A DNA stretch of 64,000 nt, from the NCBI RefSeq assembly GCF_000720425.1, contig NZ_JOAJ01000001.1:1736001-1800000 (forward strand). The letters run 5' to 3'. Source of the stretch: Nocardia rhamnosiphila NBRC 108938 (GTDB taxonomy: Bacteria > Actinomycetota > Actinomycetes > Mycobacteriales > Mycobacteriaceae). The notes below the pieces were generated by a model that was given only the letters and a program-made list of their open reading frames with translations, did not search any database and was not told the DNA's origin. Below are positions 18,479-27,768 of this stretch, piece by piece. The position numbers were made by a program, and so were the translations under genes. The stretch's first letter is position 1. Every line of letters starts with the position of its first letter.

Positions 18479-20056
18479 ATGGGGCGTCCCTTCGGAAGAA
18501 TCCGCCGGACCAGAGCACTGGTTCTGGGGGCGGTGGGTGTGGTCGCCGCGGTCATGCTGCCGGGCAGCGCGTCGGCGGATCTGCAATCCGATATCCAGAG
18601 TCGGGTACGGGAATTCCTCGATGTCGGCCGGACCTCGGTGCCTCGGGCCGAATGCGGGCCGGGGTCGATGCCCGAGCCGGGTTTCCAGGGCGATGTACCG
18701 GCGGCCGACCGCGACAGCGGCCGTAGTACGCAGGGTTACCGGTGCAATATGTCGCTGGTCGGCCAGTTCGCCGGGCGCGGCGCCGGGATCACCTCCACCA
18801 GCTTCGAGCACTGCGCCTATATGGGGACGTTCTTCCCCGGCAACCTGCTGCACCAGAACGGCGGGGTGCAGGTGCTCGATGTCTCCGATCCGGCGCATCC
18901 GCGACCGACGGCGACCCTGAACGAGCCCGCCATGGTGGCCGGCACCTGGGAGAGCCTGAAGGTCAACCGGGAGCGGAAGCTCCTGGTGGGTACCGGCGTT
19001 CCCCTACTGGTCGGCGCCGGATATCTCTCTGTCTACGATATTTCCGACTGCGCGCATCCACGATTGCTCAATCCCGGTCCCGGCACGAATCTGGGTATGC
19101 CGTTGCCGATCACCACGCACGAGGGCGGCTTCTCCCCCGACGGCCGCACCTATTGGGCCTCCGGGATCACACCCGGATTCCTCAGCGCCGTCGATCTCAC
19201 CGATCCGGCGAATCCGCGGGTCGTGTGGCAGGGGCTGACCGGGCTCACCGCGCACGGGTTCGGGGTGAGCCCGGACGGTAACCGCATGTACCTCTCGGCG
19301 CTGAGCGGGATCACCGTGCTCGATATCAGCGCGGTCCAGCGGCGCGACCCGAATCCGCAGGTCCATCACCTCGGGCGGATGTTCTGGTCGGACGGATGGG
19401 CCACCCAGCACAGCATTCCGGTCACCTACGGCGGCAGACCCCATGTCTACACCGTGGACGAAGGGGGCTCCGGGGGTGTGAAACTCATCGATATCTCCGA
19501 CGACGCCGATCCGCGGGTCGTGGCGAAGATCAAACTCGAGATCAATCTGCCGCAGAATCTGGACAGCAATATCGCCTCATCCATGGGCGGTTCGATCTTC
19601 GCCTACGAATCGCACTACTGCGCGGCCGACCGGCCCGTGGACCCCACCGCCCTGGCCTGCGGCTGGATCTCCTCCGGGATAAGGGTTTTCGATATCCGCG
19701 ACCCGCAGGCCATCCGGGAGATCGCCTACTTCAATCCACCGGCCCGCACCGGTCGCAACCTCGAACTCGTCAATTCGCCACATGCACTGGCTTCGCTGCT
19801 GGGGATCCCCGCGATGACCGCGCCCAGCGCGGCCCGCGCGGTACTCGAGGGCCAGTTCGATCCCTCGCAGGCGCTGAGCTCGCGAACCGGGAAACTCGCC
19901 TTCGGCGACGTCTCCACCGACTGGTGCCTGTCGCCACCGGAGTGGCGCGGCAACGCGCTGTACGTCACCTGCTCGGACAACGGTTTCATGGTGCTGCACG
20001 TGGACGATTCGGTGTATTCGCCTCCCGCGGAACAGCAGTCGGTTGTGGGTTCGTGA
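18479..20056 (+). CDS. Secreted LVIVD-type beta-propeller protein
   Basis: 525 residues with a Sec signal peptide (about 1-34, ending GSASA-DL). The mature protein has repeated blades of the LVIVD kind: GVQVLDVSDPAHPRPTATL (about 140-158), LSVYDISDCAHPRLL, LSAVDLTDPANPRVVW, ITVLDISAVQRRDPN, VKLIDISDDADPRVV and IRVFDIRDPQAIREIAYF. Cysteines at several blade edges may form disulfides. Function unknown; these propellers usually mediate binding. Single gene with GC-rich codon use like its neighbours. Confidence 0.78.
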   Translation: MGRPFGRIRRTRALVLGAVGVVAAVMLPGSASADLQSDIQSRVREFLDVGRTSVPRAECGPGSMPEPGFQGDVPAADRDSGRSTQGYRCNMSLVGQFAGRGAGITSTSFEHCAYMGTFFPGNLLHQNGGVQVLDVSDPAHPRPTATLNEPAMVAGTWESLKVNRERKLLVGTGVPLLVGAGYLSVYDISDCAHPRLLNPGPGTNLGMPLPITTHEGGFSPDGRTYWASGITPGFLSAVDLTDPANPRVVWQGLTGLTAHGFGVSPDGNRMYLSALSGITVLDISAVQRRDPNPQVHHLGRMFWSDGWATQHSIPVTYGGRPHVYTVDEGGSGGVKLIDISDDADPRVVAKIKLEINLPQNLDSNIASSMGGSIFAYESHYCAADRPVDPTALACGWISSGIRVFDIRDPQAIREIAYFNPPARTGRNLELVNSPHALASLLGIPAMTAPSAARAVLEGQFDPSQALSSRTGKLAFGDVSTDWCLSPPEWRGNALYVTCSDNGFMVLHVDDSVYSPPAEQQSVVGS

Positions 20057-20090
20057 ACACGCAGTTCCGGCCATCGCGGGATTCGAGCGG

Positions 20091-20663
20091 TCACCAGGAG
20101 ACGACGAAGCGATACCACGAACCGTCGTATTGCCGATAGGTGGTCTCACTGCCCCGGCGCTCGGGCGGAGCCCCCTGGGGTAGGTAGGCGAAACCGACCG
20201 GATCGAGGAACCCGCCACTGGTGTAGAAATGGCACCCGGAATCCGACCGGTCCACCCACTCGATCGTGTACACGCCGATCCGGCCGGGATCGGAGCGGTG
20301 CGCACACTGCGCCGCAGCCTCTTCCAGCGCAGCCTTCGACACTCGCCAACCCACCTGTTCGGCGGCGCCCGAGTACACCATGGCAATCGCCACCAGAACC
20401 AGGACCGGAACCACGGCGCTCGGCAGCCAGGCCCGGTACCTGATCAGCCCGAACACCGCGCAGATCGACCACAGTACGGCCAGGCCCAGCAGCGCCCCGA
20501 GGAGGAGCAGCAGATATCCGAAATCGCCGTCCGAGGCGACGAACCAGATCACGGCGGCACAACAGATTCCGACGAGTACCGCCAACACCACCGTGGTGGC
20601 CGTCCACCATTTCGCCGTCGGCCGCCGCAGTGTGCCGACCTCACCCCCGGAGACCATGGACAT
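20091..20663 (-). CDS. Membrane protein of unknown function
   Basis: 190 residues. Three hydrophobic helices at about 21-43, 50-72 and 80-98, then an extracytoplasmic C-terminal domain of about 90 residues with a cysteine pair (AQCAHR and SGCHFY). That domain looks like a small disulfide-stabilised beta domain. No family is recognised. Translation may begin at the second ATG, two codons in. Confidence 0.6.
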   Translation of the reverse strand: MSMVSGGEVGTLRRPTAKWWTATTVVLAVLVGICCAAVIWFVASDGDFGYLLLLLGALLGLAVLWSICAVFGLIRYRAWLPSAVVPVLVLVAIAMVYSGAAEQVGWRVSKAALEEAAAQCAHRSDPGRIGVYTIEWVDRSDSGCHFYTSGGFLDPVGFAYLPQGAPPERRGSETTYRQYDGSWYRFVVSW

Positions 20664-20670
20664 ACTTTAG

Positions 20671-20970
20671 GTGCCCGATCGCCGCAGACCGCACAGCACC
20701 CGCGTCGACCGCCACGAAATGCGCGAAAGACATCGGCAGGTACGTTCCGGCCATGGCCGTCAGGAGGACGGCGGCGAGTTCGCGGTCGGCGTCCACAACG
20801 CGACCGATTTCCTGCACCCCGCCACCGCAGTGCGGGCGTCGGTCGCCGCCGAGCCGCTGCACCAGGGACGGACCCAGCAGCTGTGGCAGGTGATCATTGC
20901 CGACAGCGACAGCGGCAAGGCACTGGCCCGGGGTCAGGTCCCGCTCCAGAACGTCCCGCTACCGGCCTGA
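20671..20970 (+). pseudogene. C-terminal half of a PaaI-type thioesterase
   Basis: From about 20758 the frame reads GEFAVGVHNATDFLHPAT, then AEPLHQGRTQQLWQVIIAD and ARGQVPLQN. This corresponds to the last three strands of hotdog PaaI thioesterases (N-x-x-xLRPV, PLHxGRTxQxWQ). The N-terminal half, including the HGG catalytic helix, is missing, and the sequence before it has no coding character in this frame. A decayed gene. Confidence 0.6.
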
Positions 20971-21019
20971 ACCGGCGGACCGCTCCGGCAGCCCTCCCCC
21001 GAACCCCGTGTGAACGCGA

Positions 21020-21052
21020 CGGAGCCCGGACGCACACAGCGTCCGGGCTCCG
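21020..21052. terminator. Hairpin terminator
   Basis: CGGAGCCCGGACGC pairs perfectly with GCGTCCGGGCTCCG over a 5-base loop (14 bp). It lies 20 bp past the stop of the minus-strand small ORF at 21073-21174. Confidence 0.65.
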
Positions 21053-21072
21053 TATCGGCAATCGCTACCGGG

Positions 21073-21174
21073 TCACAGGGGCGGGAAACCCGCCGAGCCG
21101 GTGGACGCCCAAGTCCAGAAGTCCCCGATTCGCGTGATGATCAACGCGAAGATATCGATGACGGTACTACCCAT
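21073..21174 (-). CDS. Small amphipathic peptide ORF (33 aa)
   Basis: ATG with GTGAGGATT upstream; the peptide begins MGSTVIDIFALIITRIGDFW and ends SAGFPPL. The first 20 residues can form an amphipathic or membrane-inserting helix with an aromatic belt. A strong terminator directly follows the stop, and a possible -10 (TAGTCT) lies upstream. Length and style recall small membrane or pore-forming peptides of Mycobacteriales, but I know no exact relative. This is too short for most gene finders. Confidence 0.45.
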   Translation of the reverse strand: MGSTVIDIFALIITRIGDFWTWASTGSAGFPPL

Positions 21175-21284
21175 TCGAACAATCCTCACTTCGGCTTGCA
21201 GATACGGCGGCCCAGACTAGGCCGCGCGGCCGCGGGCGACAACCGGGGTCCCACCCCGATGTGGCCACTGCGACAGGCGGCAGA

Positions 21285-22118
21285 CTAGCGGTCCACCGGC
21301 ATCCGCGGCCACTCCCGGCCGCTGACGGCGAGCGTCGCGGGATCGGTGGTGAGGGTCGTGACCTCGTCGGATTCGTACTCCTGTTTCGCCGCGGCCGTGG
21401 ACCGGACCTCGAGTTCGGCCACGCCGACCAGGACGACGAGGCCCACCACCACCAGCGCGACGGTGGTGAGCAGGGGAGTGAGCAACTCCACCGGCGCGAC
21501 ACCCTCCGGCACCGCGGTGTGGTCACCGTGGTGCGCACTCATGGCGGCCATTCCGGTGTAGTGCATGCCACACACCGCGACACCCATGATCAGGCCCGCA
21601 CCGATGGTGTTGCCCCAGCCCTTCACGTGCAGCATGAACCACAGCGCGGCGGTCGCGGCGACCACCGCGATCAGGATGGACAGCAGCACCAGTCCGGTGC
21701 TGTATTCCATCTCGGCACCGGAGTTCATCGCGGCCATGCCCAGGTAGTGCATCCCCACGACCCCGATACCGGTGATCGCTCCGCCCAGCGGCAGGGCGAT
21801 CACCTCGCGATGACCGCGCACCACGATCGCCAGCCCGATCAGGACGACCACAATCGCGATACCGGCGCTGAGCAGCGTCATCGGCATGTCGTAGCGGATG
21901 GTCATACCGCCGATGGAGAAGCCGAGCATGGCGGTGAAGTGCATCACCCAGATCCCCGCGCCGCCGAGCGCGATGGCCGCCGCGATCAGCCAGCCGCCGG
22001 CCTGCTCCGACGACCGTGCGCGGACCGCGCACCGGAGACCGAGCACCGACCCGATGAACGACATGAAATAGGCGAGGACAGGTGTCACCCACCCATTGCT
22101 GAAGTGCTCGAGCTGCAC
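21285..22118 (-). CDS. MHYT-domain integral membrane sensor
   Basis: 277 residues from GTG (VQLEHFSNG, GGAG upstream); seven membrane helices. Three MHYT motifs, MHFTAM (about 59-64), MHYLGM (about 125-130) and MHYTGM (about 191-196), are spaced evenly, as in the MHYT family thought to bind copper and sense O2, CO or NO. The usual GGDEF, EAL or kinase output domain is absent; only a polar tail follows. It may signal through a partner, and lies just downstream of hypX, which makes CO. Confidence 0.85.
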   Translation of the reverse strand: MQLEHFSNGWVTPVLAYFMSFIGSVLGLRCAVRARSSEQAGGWLIAAAIALGGAGIWVMHFTAMLGFSIGGMTIRYDMPMTLLSAGIAIVVVLIGLAIVVRGHREVIALPLGGAITGIGVVGMHYLGMAAMNSGAEMEYSTGLVLLSILIAVVAATAALWFMLHVKGWGNTIGAGLIMGVAVCGMHYTGMAAMSAHHGDHTAVPEGVAPVELLTPLLTTVALVVVGLVVLVGVAELEVRSTAAAKQEYESDEVTTLTTDPATLAVSGREWPRMPVDR

Positions 22119-22200
22119 GTGTAACTCCGATGTACTAGTCGATTTCCGAACCACGGCCACCTGGACAGTAGTTCGACACACCCCGAGGGGGCCTGCAGAG

Positions 22201-22224
22201 TAAAAATTTCACCCCACGGGGGTG
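22201..22224 (-). terminator. Intrinsic terminator of hypX
   Basis: On the minus strand, hairpin CACCCC/GGGGTG with a 3-base loop is followed by AAATTTTTA, giving a short U-tract. It lies 50 bp past the hypX stop and is one of the few classical terminators in this GC-rich window. Confidence 0.6.
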
Positions 22225-22274
22225 TGCGTTCGCCACTTGATGTCACAACTGAGCTAACCGGCGGAGTCTCCGGA

Positions 22275-23969
22275 TCAGCTCCGCAGGTATGCCGGAGTGG
22301 CAGGCGGCACGATGTTGTACACGAAGTTCCGCCGCAGTTCGTGATACGGCTCGCCCTCCTCGAAGAAGTTCCGGCGCATCTGCGCCAGTTCCTCGGCCCG
22401 GTACTCCGCCAGCGGTTTGGCGGCCTCGGCGGCCTCGCGGAGTTGTTTTTTGGCGGTCAGGCGGTTTTCCAGTTCGGGCGAATCGGCCAGCGCCTCCGCC
22501 TCCCGGCGTACCCAGGCGGCGAACTCGGCGGTGCCGCCGGAACCCACCCGATCCACCAGTCCGAGGTCCGCGGCCGCTTTCGCGCCCACCGGCAGGGTCT
22601 CCCGGGTGAGCCGGGCGGCCTCGGCCGCGCCGACGCGCCGCGGCAGCGAATAGGTCCAGTACTCCGAGCCGTACAAACCCATCAGGCGGTAGTGCGGATT
22701 GAGCACCGCGGCTTCGCGGGCCCATACTTCGTCGGCGGCCAGCGCCAGCATCACCCCGCCCGCGGCCGCGTTGCCGGGCAGCGTGGAGATGACGAGTTTG
22801 TCCGTAGTGGTGAGGATCGCCTCCACGAGATCGTTCATGGCGTTGATGTTGTGCCAGGACTCGCGGGCCGGGTCCGCGGCCGATTCGATGACATGCAGGT
22901 GGATGCCGTTGGAGAAGAAGTCCCGGGCCGGACCGAAGACCAGGGCCCGGGTCGGCCGCGCACAGGCCTCGCGGTAGGCGGCGAGCAACCGGCGGCACTG
23001 CGCGGTGCTCATCGCTCCACCCGCGTAGGCGAATTCGAGGTAGCCCACCGACCCTTCCTCGCGGTAGCGCACCTCCGACCAGGTGTCGCGGACAGCCGCC
23101 GCGGCCGCCGACACCGGCACCTCCGGGGTGGCGGGGGGCAGATCGGCGCCCAGCGCCGCCACCGCGGGCCGTTTGAACGTGGCCGGTCCGCCCGGTGTCC
23201 GGCGGCGCCGCAACTGCGGCAACCACACCGCGCCGTCGACGGTGGCCCGGCAGATCGCACCGTCCCGGGTGGCGATCACCGCGCCCGGCTCACCGCGCAG
23301 CCGGTCCTCGTGGTGGCCGCCGTGCACGAAATACTCACGGCCGTAGAGTTCGTCGAGTACGCCGGGCTGCGAATCGGCCGCGCGGAGTTTGCGCAGCACC
23401 TCGGCGGTGCTGTCGGTCGTCCAGTCGATCCGGCGGTACTGCTGGGAATGGTAGGGCCGCAACCGGCCCCGGACATCGGGCCGGTCGTAGTCCAGCGGCT
23501 CCGGTACGAAATCCCCGGCCCCGAAGCGTTCGACGGCCAGCAGCACCGCGGCCACGGCGGCATCCGACATCTCGTTGCGATACAGCTCGCTCTTCCCGCA
23601 CGCGGGGACGGGGAAGGGCACCGAGGCCCAGATCGGCCCGGCATCCATCTCCTCGACCGCCTGGAGCACGGTGACTCCCCACTCGGAGGCGCCCTCGCTG
23701 ATCGCCCAGTCGAGCGAGGAGGGACCGCGATCACCCTTGGGGCCGGGATGCACGATCAGTACGGTGTGCTCGGTCCAGATGTCCTCCGGGACAGCGGTGG
23801 TCAGCATCGGAGCCACGATGAGATCGGGCCGGAACGCCGCGACCCGGGCCCGCAGCGGATCGTCACCGAGCGCCAATTCGACCGCGACCTCGTGCCCGCG
23901 ATAGCGCAGTTCGGTGTGCACACGCTGTGTGAGGCTGTTGAAAGCACTCGCGACCAGCAGGACTCGCAA
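22275..23969 (-). CDS. hypX: HypX/HoxX: formyl-THF-dependent CO-producing hydrogenase maturase
   Basis: 564 residues. N-terminal formyltransferase-like domain (about 1-270) with HPGPKGDRGPSSLDWAI (74-90), which binds formyl-tetrahydrofolate. C-terminal enoyl-CoA hydratase/isomerase-like domain (about 300-540) with YLEFAYAGGAMS and TLPGNAAAGGVMLALAADE. HypX converts the formyl group to CO, the active-site CO ligand of [NiFe] hydrogenases under aerobic conditions. No hydrogenase structural gene or hypA-F is in this window, so it is orphan here. ATG start is preceded by GGAG. Confidence 0.88.
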   Translation of the reverse strand: MRVLLVASAFNSLTQRVHTELRYRGHEVAVELALGDDPLRARVAAFRPDLIVAPMLTTAVPEDIWTEHTVLIVHPGPKGDRGPSSLDWAISEGASEWGVTVLQAVEEMDAGPIWASVPFPVPACGKSELYRNEMSDAAVAAVLLAVERFGAGDFVPEPLDYDRPDVRGRLRPYHSQQYRRIDWTTDSTAEVLRKLRAADSQPGVLDELYGREYFVHGGHHEDRLRGEPGAVIATRDGAICRATVDGAVWLPQLRRRRTPGGPATFKRPAVAALGADLPPATPEVPVSAAAAAVRDTWSEVRYREEGSVGYLEFAYAGGAMSTAQCRRLLAAYREACARPTRALVFGPARDFFSNGIHLHVIESAADPARESWHNINAMNDLVEAILTTTDKLVISTLPGNAAAGGVMLALAADEVWAREAAVLNPHYRLMGLYGSEYWTYSLPRRVGAAEAARLTRETLPVGAKAAADLGLVDRVGSGGTAEFAAWVRREAEALADSPELENRLTAKKQLREAAEAAKPLAEYRAEELAQMRRNFFEEGEPYHELRRNFVYNIVPPATPAYLRS

Positions 23970-24124
23970 AATTCTCCTCCATCGAACAGGGAACCGAATC
24001 GTTCCCCGGATACGGTCTCGACTCGACCAAGCTAGTCCTGCCCCGGGACGTCCGCAGCCCGAGCCCTCCCCGACGCCCTACTGTGCGAACCGTTTTCCGG
24101 AGGGCGGCGGCCCGCCGCGACATC

Positions 24125-24883
24125 TCACGGGGCGATGTGCAGCCCGAATCCGGCGGCCCCCGGCTTCTCGCGTCCCGGTTCGAGCCGGAGCGAGCGATCG
24201 TAGTCACCGCCGCCCTGGCGCCGATACCGGATCGGCTCGGCACTGTCCAGCTCCGCCAGCCGCTTGCGCAGGTCGATGGCGAGCTGTTCGAAACGTTCGT
24301 CGTCCACCCGGATCGCGCCGTGTACGACGAACGGCGGCAGCACATCCATGCCCGGGTAGTAGAGGATGCCGTGGTGGATGGGGAACAGCAGATCCGCTGT
24401 CGGGCCGTTGATTCCACGGTCGGAGTAGGCGGGTTCCCGGCCACCGACGGCCACCACCAGCATCGCCCGCCGACCGGCGAGTACGCCGTCGCCGTAGCGC
24501 GGGATGGCGGTACCACCCGCGCCGTAGGCGAAACCACAGGTGAACACTCGATCCACCCAGCCCTTGAGGATGGCGGGCATGGCGAACCACCACAGCGGGA
24601 AATGCAGCAGCACGGTATCGGCCCACAGCAGTTTCTCCTGCTCGGCCCGGATGTCCTCGCTCAGCGTGCCGTTCGCGAACGCCTCACCCGAGGCCAGCAT
24701 GAAGTTCGTCTCCTCGACCACGCCGAAATCGGCGGCGTCGGCGTGCGCTTTCCAGCCCATGGCGTAGAGGTCGCTCACCCGCACCTCGTGGCCGTCGGCC
24801 CGCAACTGCTCGACGGCCACATCTTTCAGGGCTCCGGTGAGCGAATCGGGTTCCGGGTGCGCGTAGACGATCAAAACCTTCAT
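24125..24883 (-). CDS. NAD(P)H:quinone oxidoreductase (flavodoxin-like fold)
   Basis: 252 residues from the ATG giving MKVLIVYAHPEPDSLTGAL. FMN/FAD-binding flavodoxin fold with VLLHFPLWWFAMPAILKGW (about 93-111), the hallmark of the NQO1/MdaB/KefF-type family, and FTCGFAYG. It reduces quinones or azo/nitro compounds by two electrons and protects against redox cycling. Lies 241 bp upstream of hypX on the same strand; a shared transcript is possible but unproven. Confidence 0.85.
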   Translation of the reverse strand: MKVLIVYAHPEPDSLTGALKDVAVEQLRADGHEVRVSDLYAMGWKAHADAADFGVVEETNFMLASGEAFANGTLSEDIRAEQEKLLWADTVLLHFPLWWFAMPAILKGWVDRVFTCGFAYGAGGTAIPRYGDGVLAGRRAMLVVAVGGREPAYSDRGINGPTADLLFPIHHGILYYPGMDVLPPFVVHGAIRVDDERFEQLAIDLRKRLAELDSAEPIRYRRQGGGDYDRSLRLEPGREKPGAAGFGLHIAP

Positions 24884-24958
24884 GTCCGGGGTAACACCGC
24901 GGCCCGGCGTGGGCATTCCTGGCGGCTCGCGCACGGGCGCGCCGGGTATACGAACACA

Positions 24959-24990
24959 CAGTCCCCGGCCGCTCGCGGAGCCGGGGACTG
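24959..24990. terminator. Hairpin terminator downstream of glcB
   Basis: CAGTCCCCGGC pairs with GCCGGGGACTG (11 bp, 10-base loop), 23 bp past the glcB stop on the minus strand. Confidence 0.6.
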
Positions 24991-25012
24991 CGCACTGTCG
25001 TATCGGGGCCGG

Positions 25013-27202
25013 TTACGCCTCGTTCTTACCCGCCAGAGCCTTGGCCTCACGGCGGCGGCGGTGCAGGATCGGCTCGGTGTAGCCGTTGGGCTGCGCGGTC
25101 CCCTCGAGGATGAGATCCTTCGCCGCCTGGAACGCGACACTGCCCGCGAAATCGGGCGCCATCGGGCGGTAGCCGGAATCGCCGGCGTTCTGCCGGTCCA
25201 CCACGGGTGCCATCCGCTCCAGGCTCGCCACCACCTCGTCGGTGGTGACCACACCGTGACGCAGCCAGTTGGCCATCAGCTGGCTCGAGATCCGCAGGGT
25301 GGCCCGGTCCTCCATCAGCGCGATATCGGAGATATCGGGCACCTTGGAACAACCCACGCCCTGGTCGATCCAGCGCACGACGTAGCCCAGGATGGACTGC
25401 GAGTTGTTGTCGAGTTCCTGCTGCTTGTCGGCCTCGGACCAGTTGGTGTCCGCGGCCAGTGGGATCTGCAGGATGTCGTCGACGCTCGCGCGTGCCCCGC
25501 CCTTGGCGATCTCGGCCTGCCGCTTGAACACATCCACCAGGTGGTAGTGGGTGGCGTGCAGGGTGGCCGCCGTCGGCGAGGGCACCCACGCGGTGGTGGC
25601 GCCGGCCTTGGGGTGACCGATCTTCTGCTCGAGCATGCCGGCCATCAGATCCGGCATGGCCCACATTCCCTTGCCGATCTGCGCCTTGTGCGGCAGGCCG
25701 GCCGTGATACCGGTATCGACGTTCCAGTCCTCGTAGGCCAGGATCCAGCGCTGGGTCTTCATCTCGGCCTTGCGGATCATCGGACCCGCCTCCATGGAGG
25801 TGTGGATCTCGTCGCCGGTGCGGTCCAGGAAACCGGTGTTGATGAAGACCACCCGGTCGGCGGCGGCGTTGATACACGCCTTGAGGTTCACCGTGGTGCG
25901 GCGCTCTTCGTCCATGATGCCGACCTTGAGGGTGTTGCGCGGCAGGCCGAGCACATCCTCGACGGCCGCGAACAGGTCGTTGGTGAAGGCCACCTCGTCC
26001 GGGCCGTGCATCTTCGGCTTCACGATGTAGACCGACCCCGTGCGGCTGTTGGTGAGCGCCACATCGTCGCGCAGCGAATGCTTGGCGATCAGGGAGGTGA
26101 TGATGCCGTCCAGGATGCCCTCGGGCACCTCGTTGCCCTCGGCGTCCAGGATCGCGTCGCTGGTCATCAGATGGCCGACATTGCGGACGAACAGCAGCGA
26201 CCGGCCGTGCACGGTCAGTTCGGACCCGTCCAGGGCGGTGTAGACCCGGTCCGGGTTCATGGTCCGGGTGAAGGTCTTGCCGTTCTTGGTGACCTTCTCG
26301 GCGAGGTCGCCCTTCATCAGGCCCAGCCAGTTGCGGTAGCAGAGGGTCTTGTCCTCGGCGTCCACCGCGGCCACGGAGTCCTCGAAGTCCATGATCGTGG
26401 TGACCGCGGATTCGATGACGACGTCCTTGATACCGGCGGTATCGGTGCTGCCGATCGGCGACTCCGGATCGATCTGGATCTCGATGTGCAGACCGTTGTT
26501 CTTCAGCAGGATCGACCGCGGCGCGGCCGGGTCGCCGAGGTAGCCGACCAGCTGACCGGCATCGGCGAGACCGATGGTGGTGCCGTCCTCCAGGCCCACC
26601 TCGAGCTCACCGTCGACGATGGCGTAGGAGGTCGAGCCGATATGCGAGCCGGTGATCAGGGTGACCGCGTCGTCGAGGAAATTGCGGGCCCATTCGATGA
26701 CCTTGTCCCCGCGCACCCGGTTGTAGCCGGTGCCCTTCTCGGCGCCACCGGTCTCCGGGATGGCGTCGGTGCCGTAGAGCGCGTCGTAGAGCGATCCCCA
26801 GCGGGCGTTGGCGGCATTGATGGCGAACCGCGCGTTGCTCACCGGGACCACCAGCTGCGGACCGGCGGTGCTGCTGATCTCGTCGTCGACGCCGGCGGTG
26901 CCGATGGTGAAATCGGCGGGCTCGGGCTGCAGGTAGCCGATCTCGACCAGGAACTGCTTGTAGGCCGACTTGTCGTAGTTGGCGCCCGGGTGTTCGCTGT
27001 GCCAGGCGTCGAGCTTGCCCTGGATCTCGTCGCGTTCGGCCAGCAGGGCCCGATTGCGCGGCGCGAACTCGGTGATGATCCGCTCGGCGCCGGCCCAGAA
27101 CGCGGCGGAATCGACGCCGGTACCGGGGAGCGCCTCGTTCTCTACGAAGTCGTGGAGAACGGTGGCAACCTCGAGCCCGCCGACCTTTTTCCGCTCTGTC
27201 AT
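25013..27202 (-). CDS. glcB: Malate synthase G
   Basis: 729 residues, full length for the G isoform. Condenses glyoxylate with acetyl-CoA to malate in the glyoxylate shunt. Diagnostic stretches include [53 protein letters not shown] with catalytic-site residues, [12 protein letters not shown] and the C-terminal [26 protein letters not shown]. Counterpart of Rv1837c. The promoter region contains a 12-bp palindrome. It links to the dicarboxylate importer and glycine-cleavage genes nearby by metabolism rather than operon structure. Confidence 0.96.
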   Translation of the reverse strand: MTERKKVGGLEVATVLHDFVENEALPGTGVDSAAFWAGAERIITEFAPRNRALLAERDEIQGKLDAWHSEHPGANYDKSAYKQFLVEIGYLQPEPADFTIGTAGVDDEISSTAGPQLVVPVSNARFAINAANARWGSLYDALYGTDAIPETGGAEKGTGYNRVRGDKVIEWARNFLDDAVTLITGSHIGSTSYAIVDGELEVGLEDGTTIGLADAGQLVGYLGDPAAPRSILLKNNGLHIEIQIDPESPIGSTDTAGIKDVVIESAVTTIMDFEDSVAAVDAEDKTLCYRNWLGLMKGDLAEKVTKNGKTFTRTMNPDRVYTALDGSELTVHGRSLLFVRNVGHLMTSDAILDAEGNEVPEGILDGIITSLIAKHSLRDDVALTNSRTGSVYIVKPKMHGPDEVAFTNDLFAAVEDVLGLPRNTLKVGIMDEERRTTVNLKACINAAADRVVFINTGFLDRTGDEIHTSMEAGPMIRKAEMKTQRWILAYEDWNVDTGITAGLPHKAQIGKGMWAMPDLMAGMLEQKIGHPKAGATTAWVPSPTAATLHATHYHLVDVFKRQAEIAKGGARASVDDILQIPLAADTNWSEADKQQELDNNSQSILGYVVRWIDQGVGCSKVPDISDIALMEDRATLRISSQLMANWLRHGVVTTDEVVASLERMAPVVDRQNAGDSGYRPMAPDFAGSVAFQAAKDLILEGTAQPNGYTEPILHRRRREAKALAGKNEA

Positions 27203-27536
27203 CTACGTGCCTCACTTCCGCGAAATACCGGGTGGAAAGTCGATGTTTATGTTACCGACCGGTAGCGGCGCTCCGATCGCCGGGTGATCACGTGGGCGGG
27301 GCGCGGATGGCCCGGTCCGGACTCTACTCCGGACCGCCGTGACCATCCGGGCTCCGCCGGGCGGCGTTCCCGGCGGCCGCGGCGGTCCACCGGCTACTCC
27401 GGCCCGCCGCGCGGCGGCGCTCCGATCCGGTGCCGGAAAAAAATGAGCCGACAACCGCTACCGCCCTGTGCCACCATGTATTCCATCCGGCCCGCCACCC
27501 CGGCGGGGCTACGACACAGAGAAGGGAGGAGTGGTC
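27203..27536. other. Divergent intergenic region upstream of glcB
   Basis: No gene seen. It contains the palindrome at 27253-27264 and GC-rich short repeats. The sequence between 27300 and 27420 is locally low-complexity (repeated GGCGG/CCGG blocks). GGGAGGA at 27524-27530 belongs to the small ORF that follows. Confidence 0.45.
27253..27264. promoter_or_regulatory. Candidate operator in the glcB promoter
   Basis: Perfect palindrome TACCGACCGGTA 51 bp before the glcB ATG. This type of TACCG..CGGTA repeat is common for TetR-family operators in Mycobacteriales; which protein binds is unknown. Confidence 0.35.
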
Positions 27537-27701
27537 TTGTATCCAGTCGCACCGGCCGGTGACACCCGGTCGAACGCCGATTCCGCGGCACGCATCAGTG
27601 CACCGAAACGGCCGATGGGCGTCCGCGGCGAACCGTTGCGGCAGCCGGAACCCGCCGTCGGCGAGCGCGCGATCGACCGGCTCCTCCCGCAGCGGCGCTG
27701 A
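27537..27701 (+). CDS. Small ORF upstream of the HNH gene (54 aa)
   Basis: TTG start six bases after a strong GGGAGGA site (a GTG two codons upstream is too close to it). The 54-residue product is polar and basic with no membrane segment; it ends AVGERAIDRLLPQRR. Third-position G/C is high, as in real genes here. Unknown family. It sits 67 bp before the HNH-endonuclease gene and may be co-transcribed. Confidence 0.4.
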   Translation: MYPVAPAGDTRSNADSAARISAPKRPMGVRGEPLRQPEPAVGERAIDRLLPQRR

Positions 27702-27768
27702 CCGCTCGCCTTCTCCCGCATCCGTTGTAGTCCCGGCCGTCCCGGGCCGTCGAAACCTGGTGATACCC

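Noticed and set aside
24083..27265. Very long open frame on the plus strand opposite glcB
   Set aside because: It is antisense to the full malate synthase gene; in high-GC DNA the opposite strand stays open by codon bias. Its product has no recognisable domain and is His/Arg-rich.
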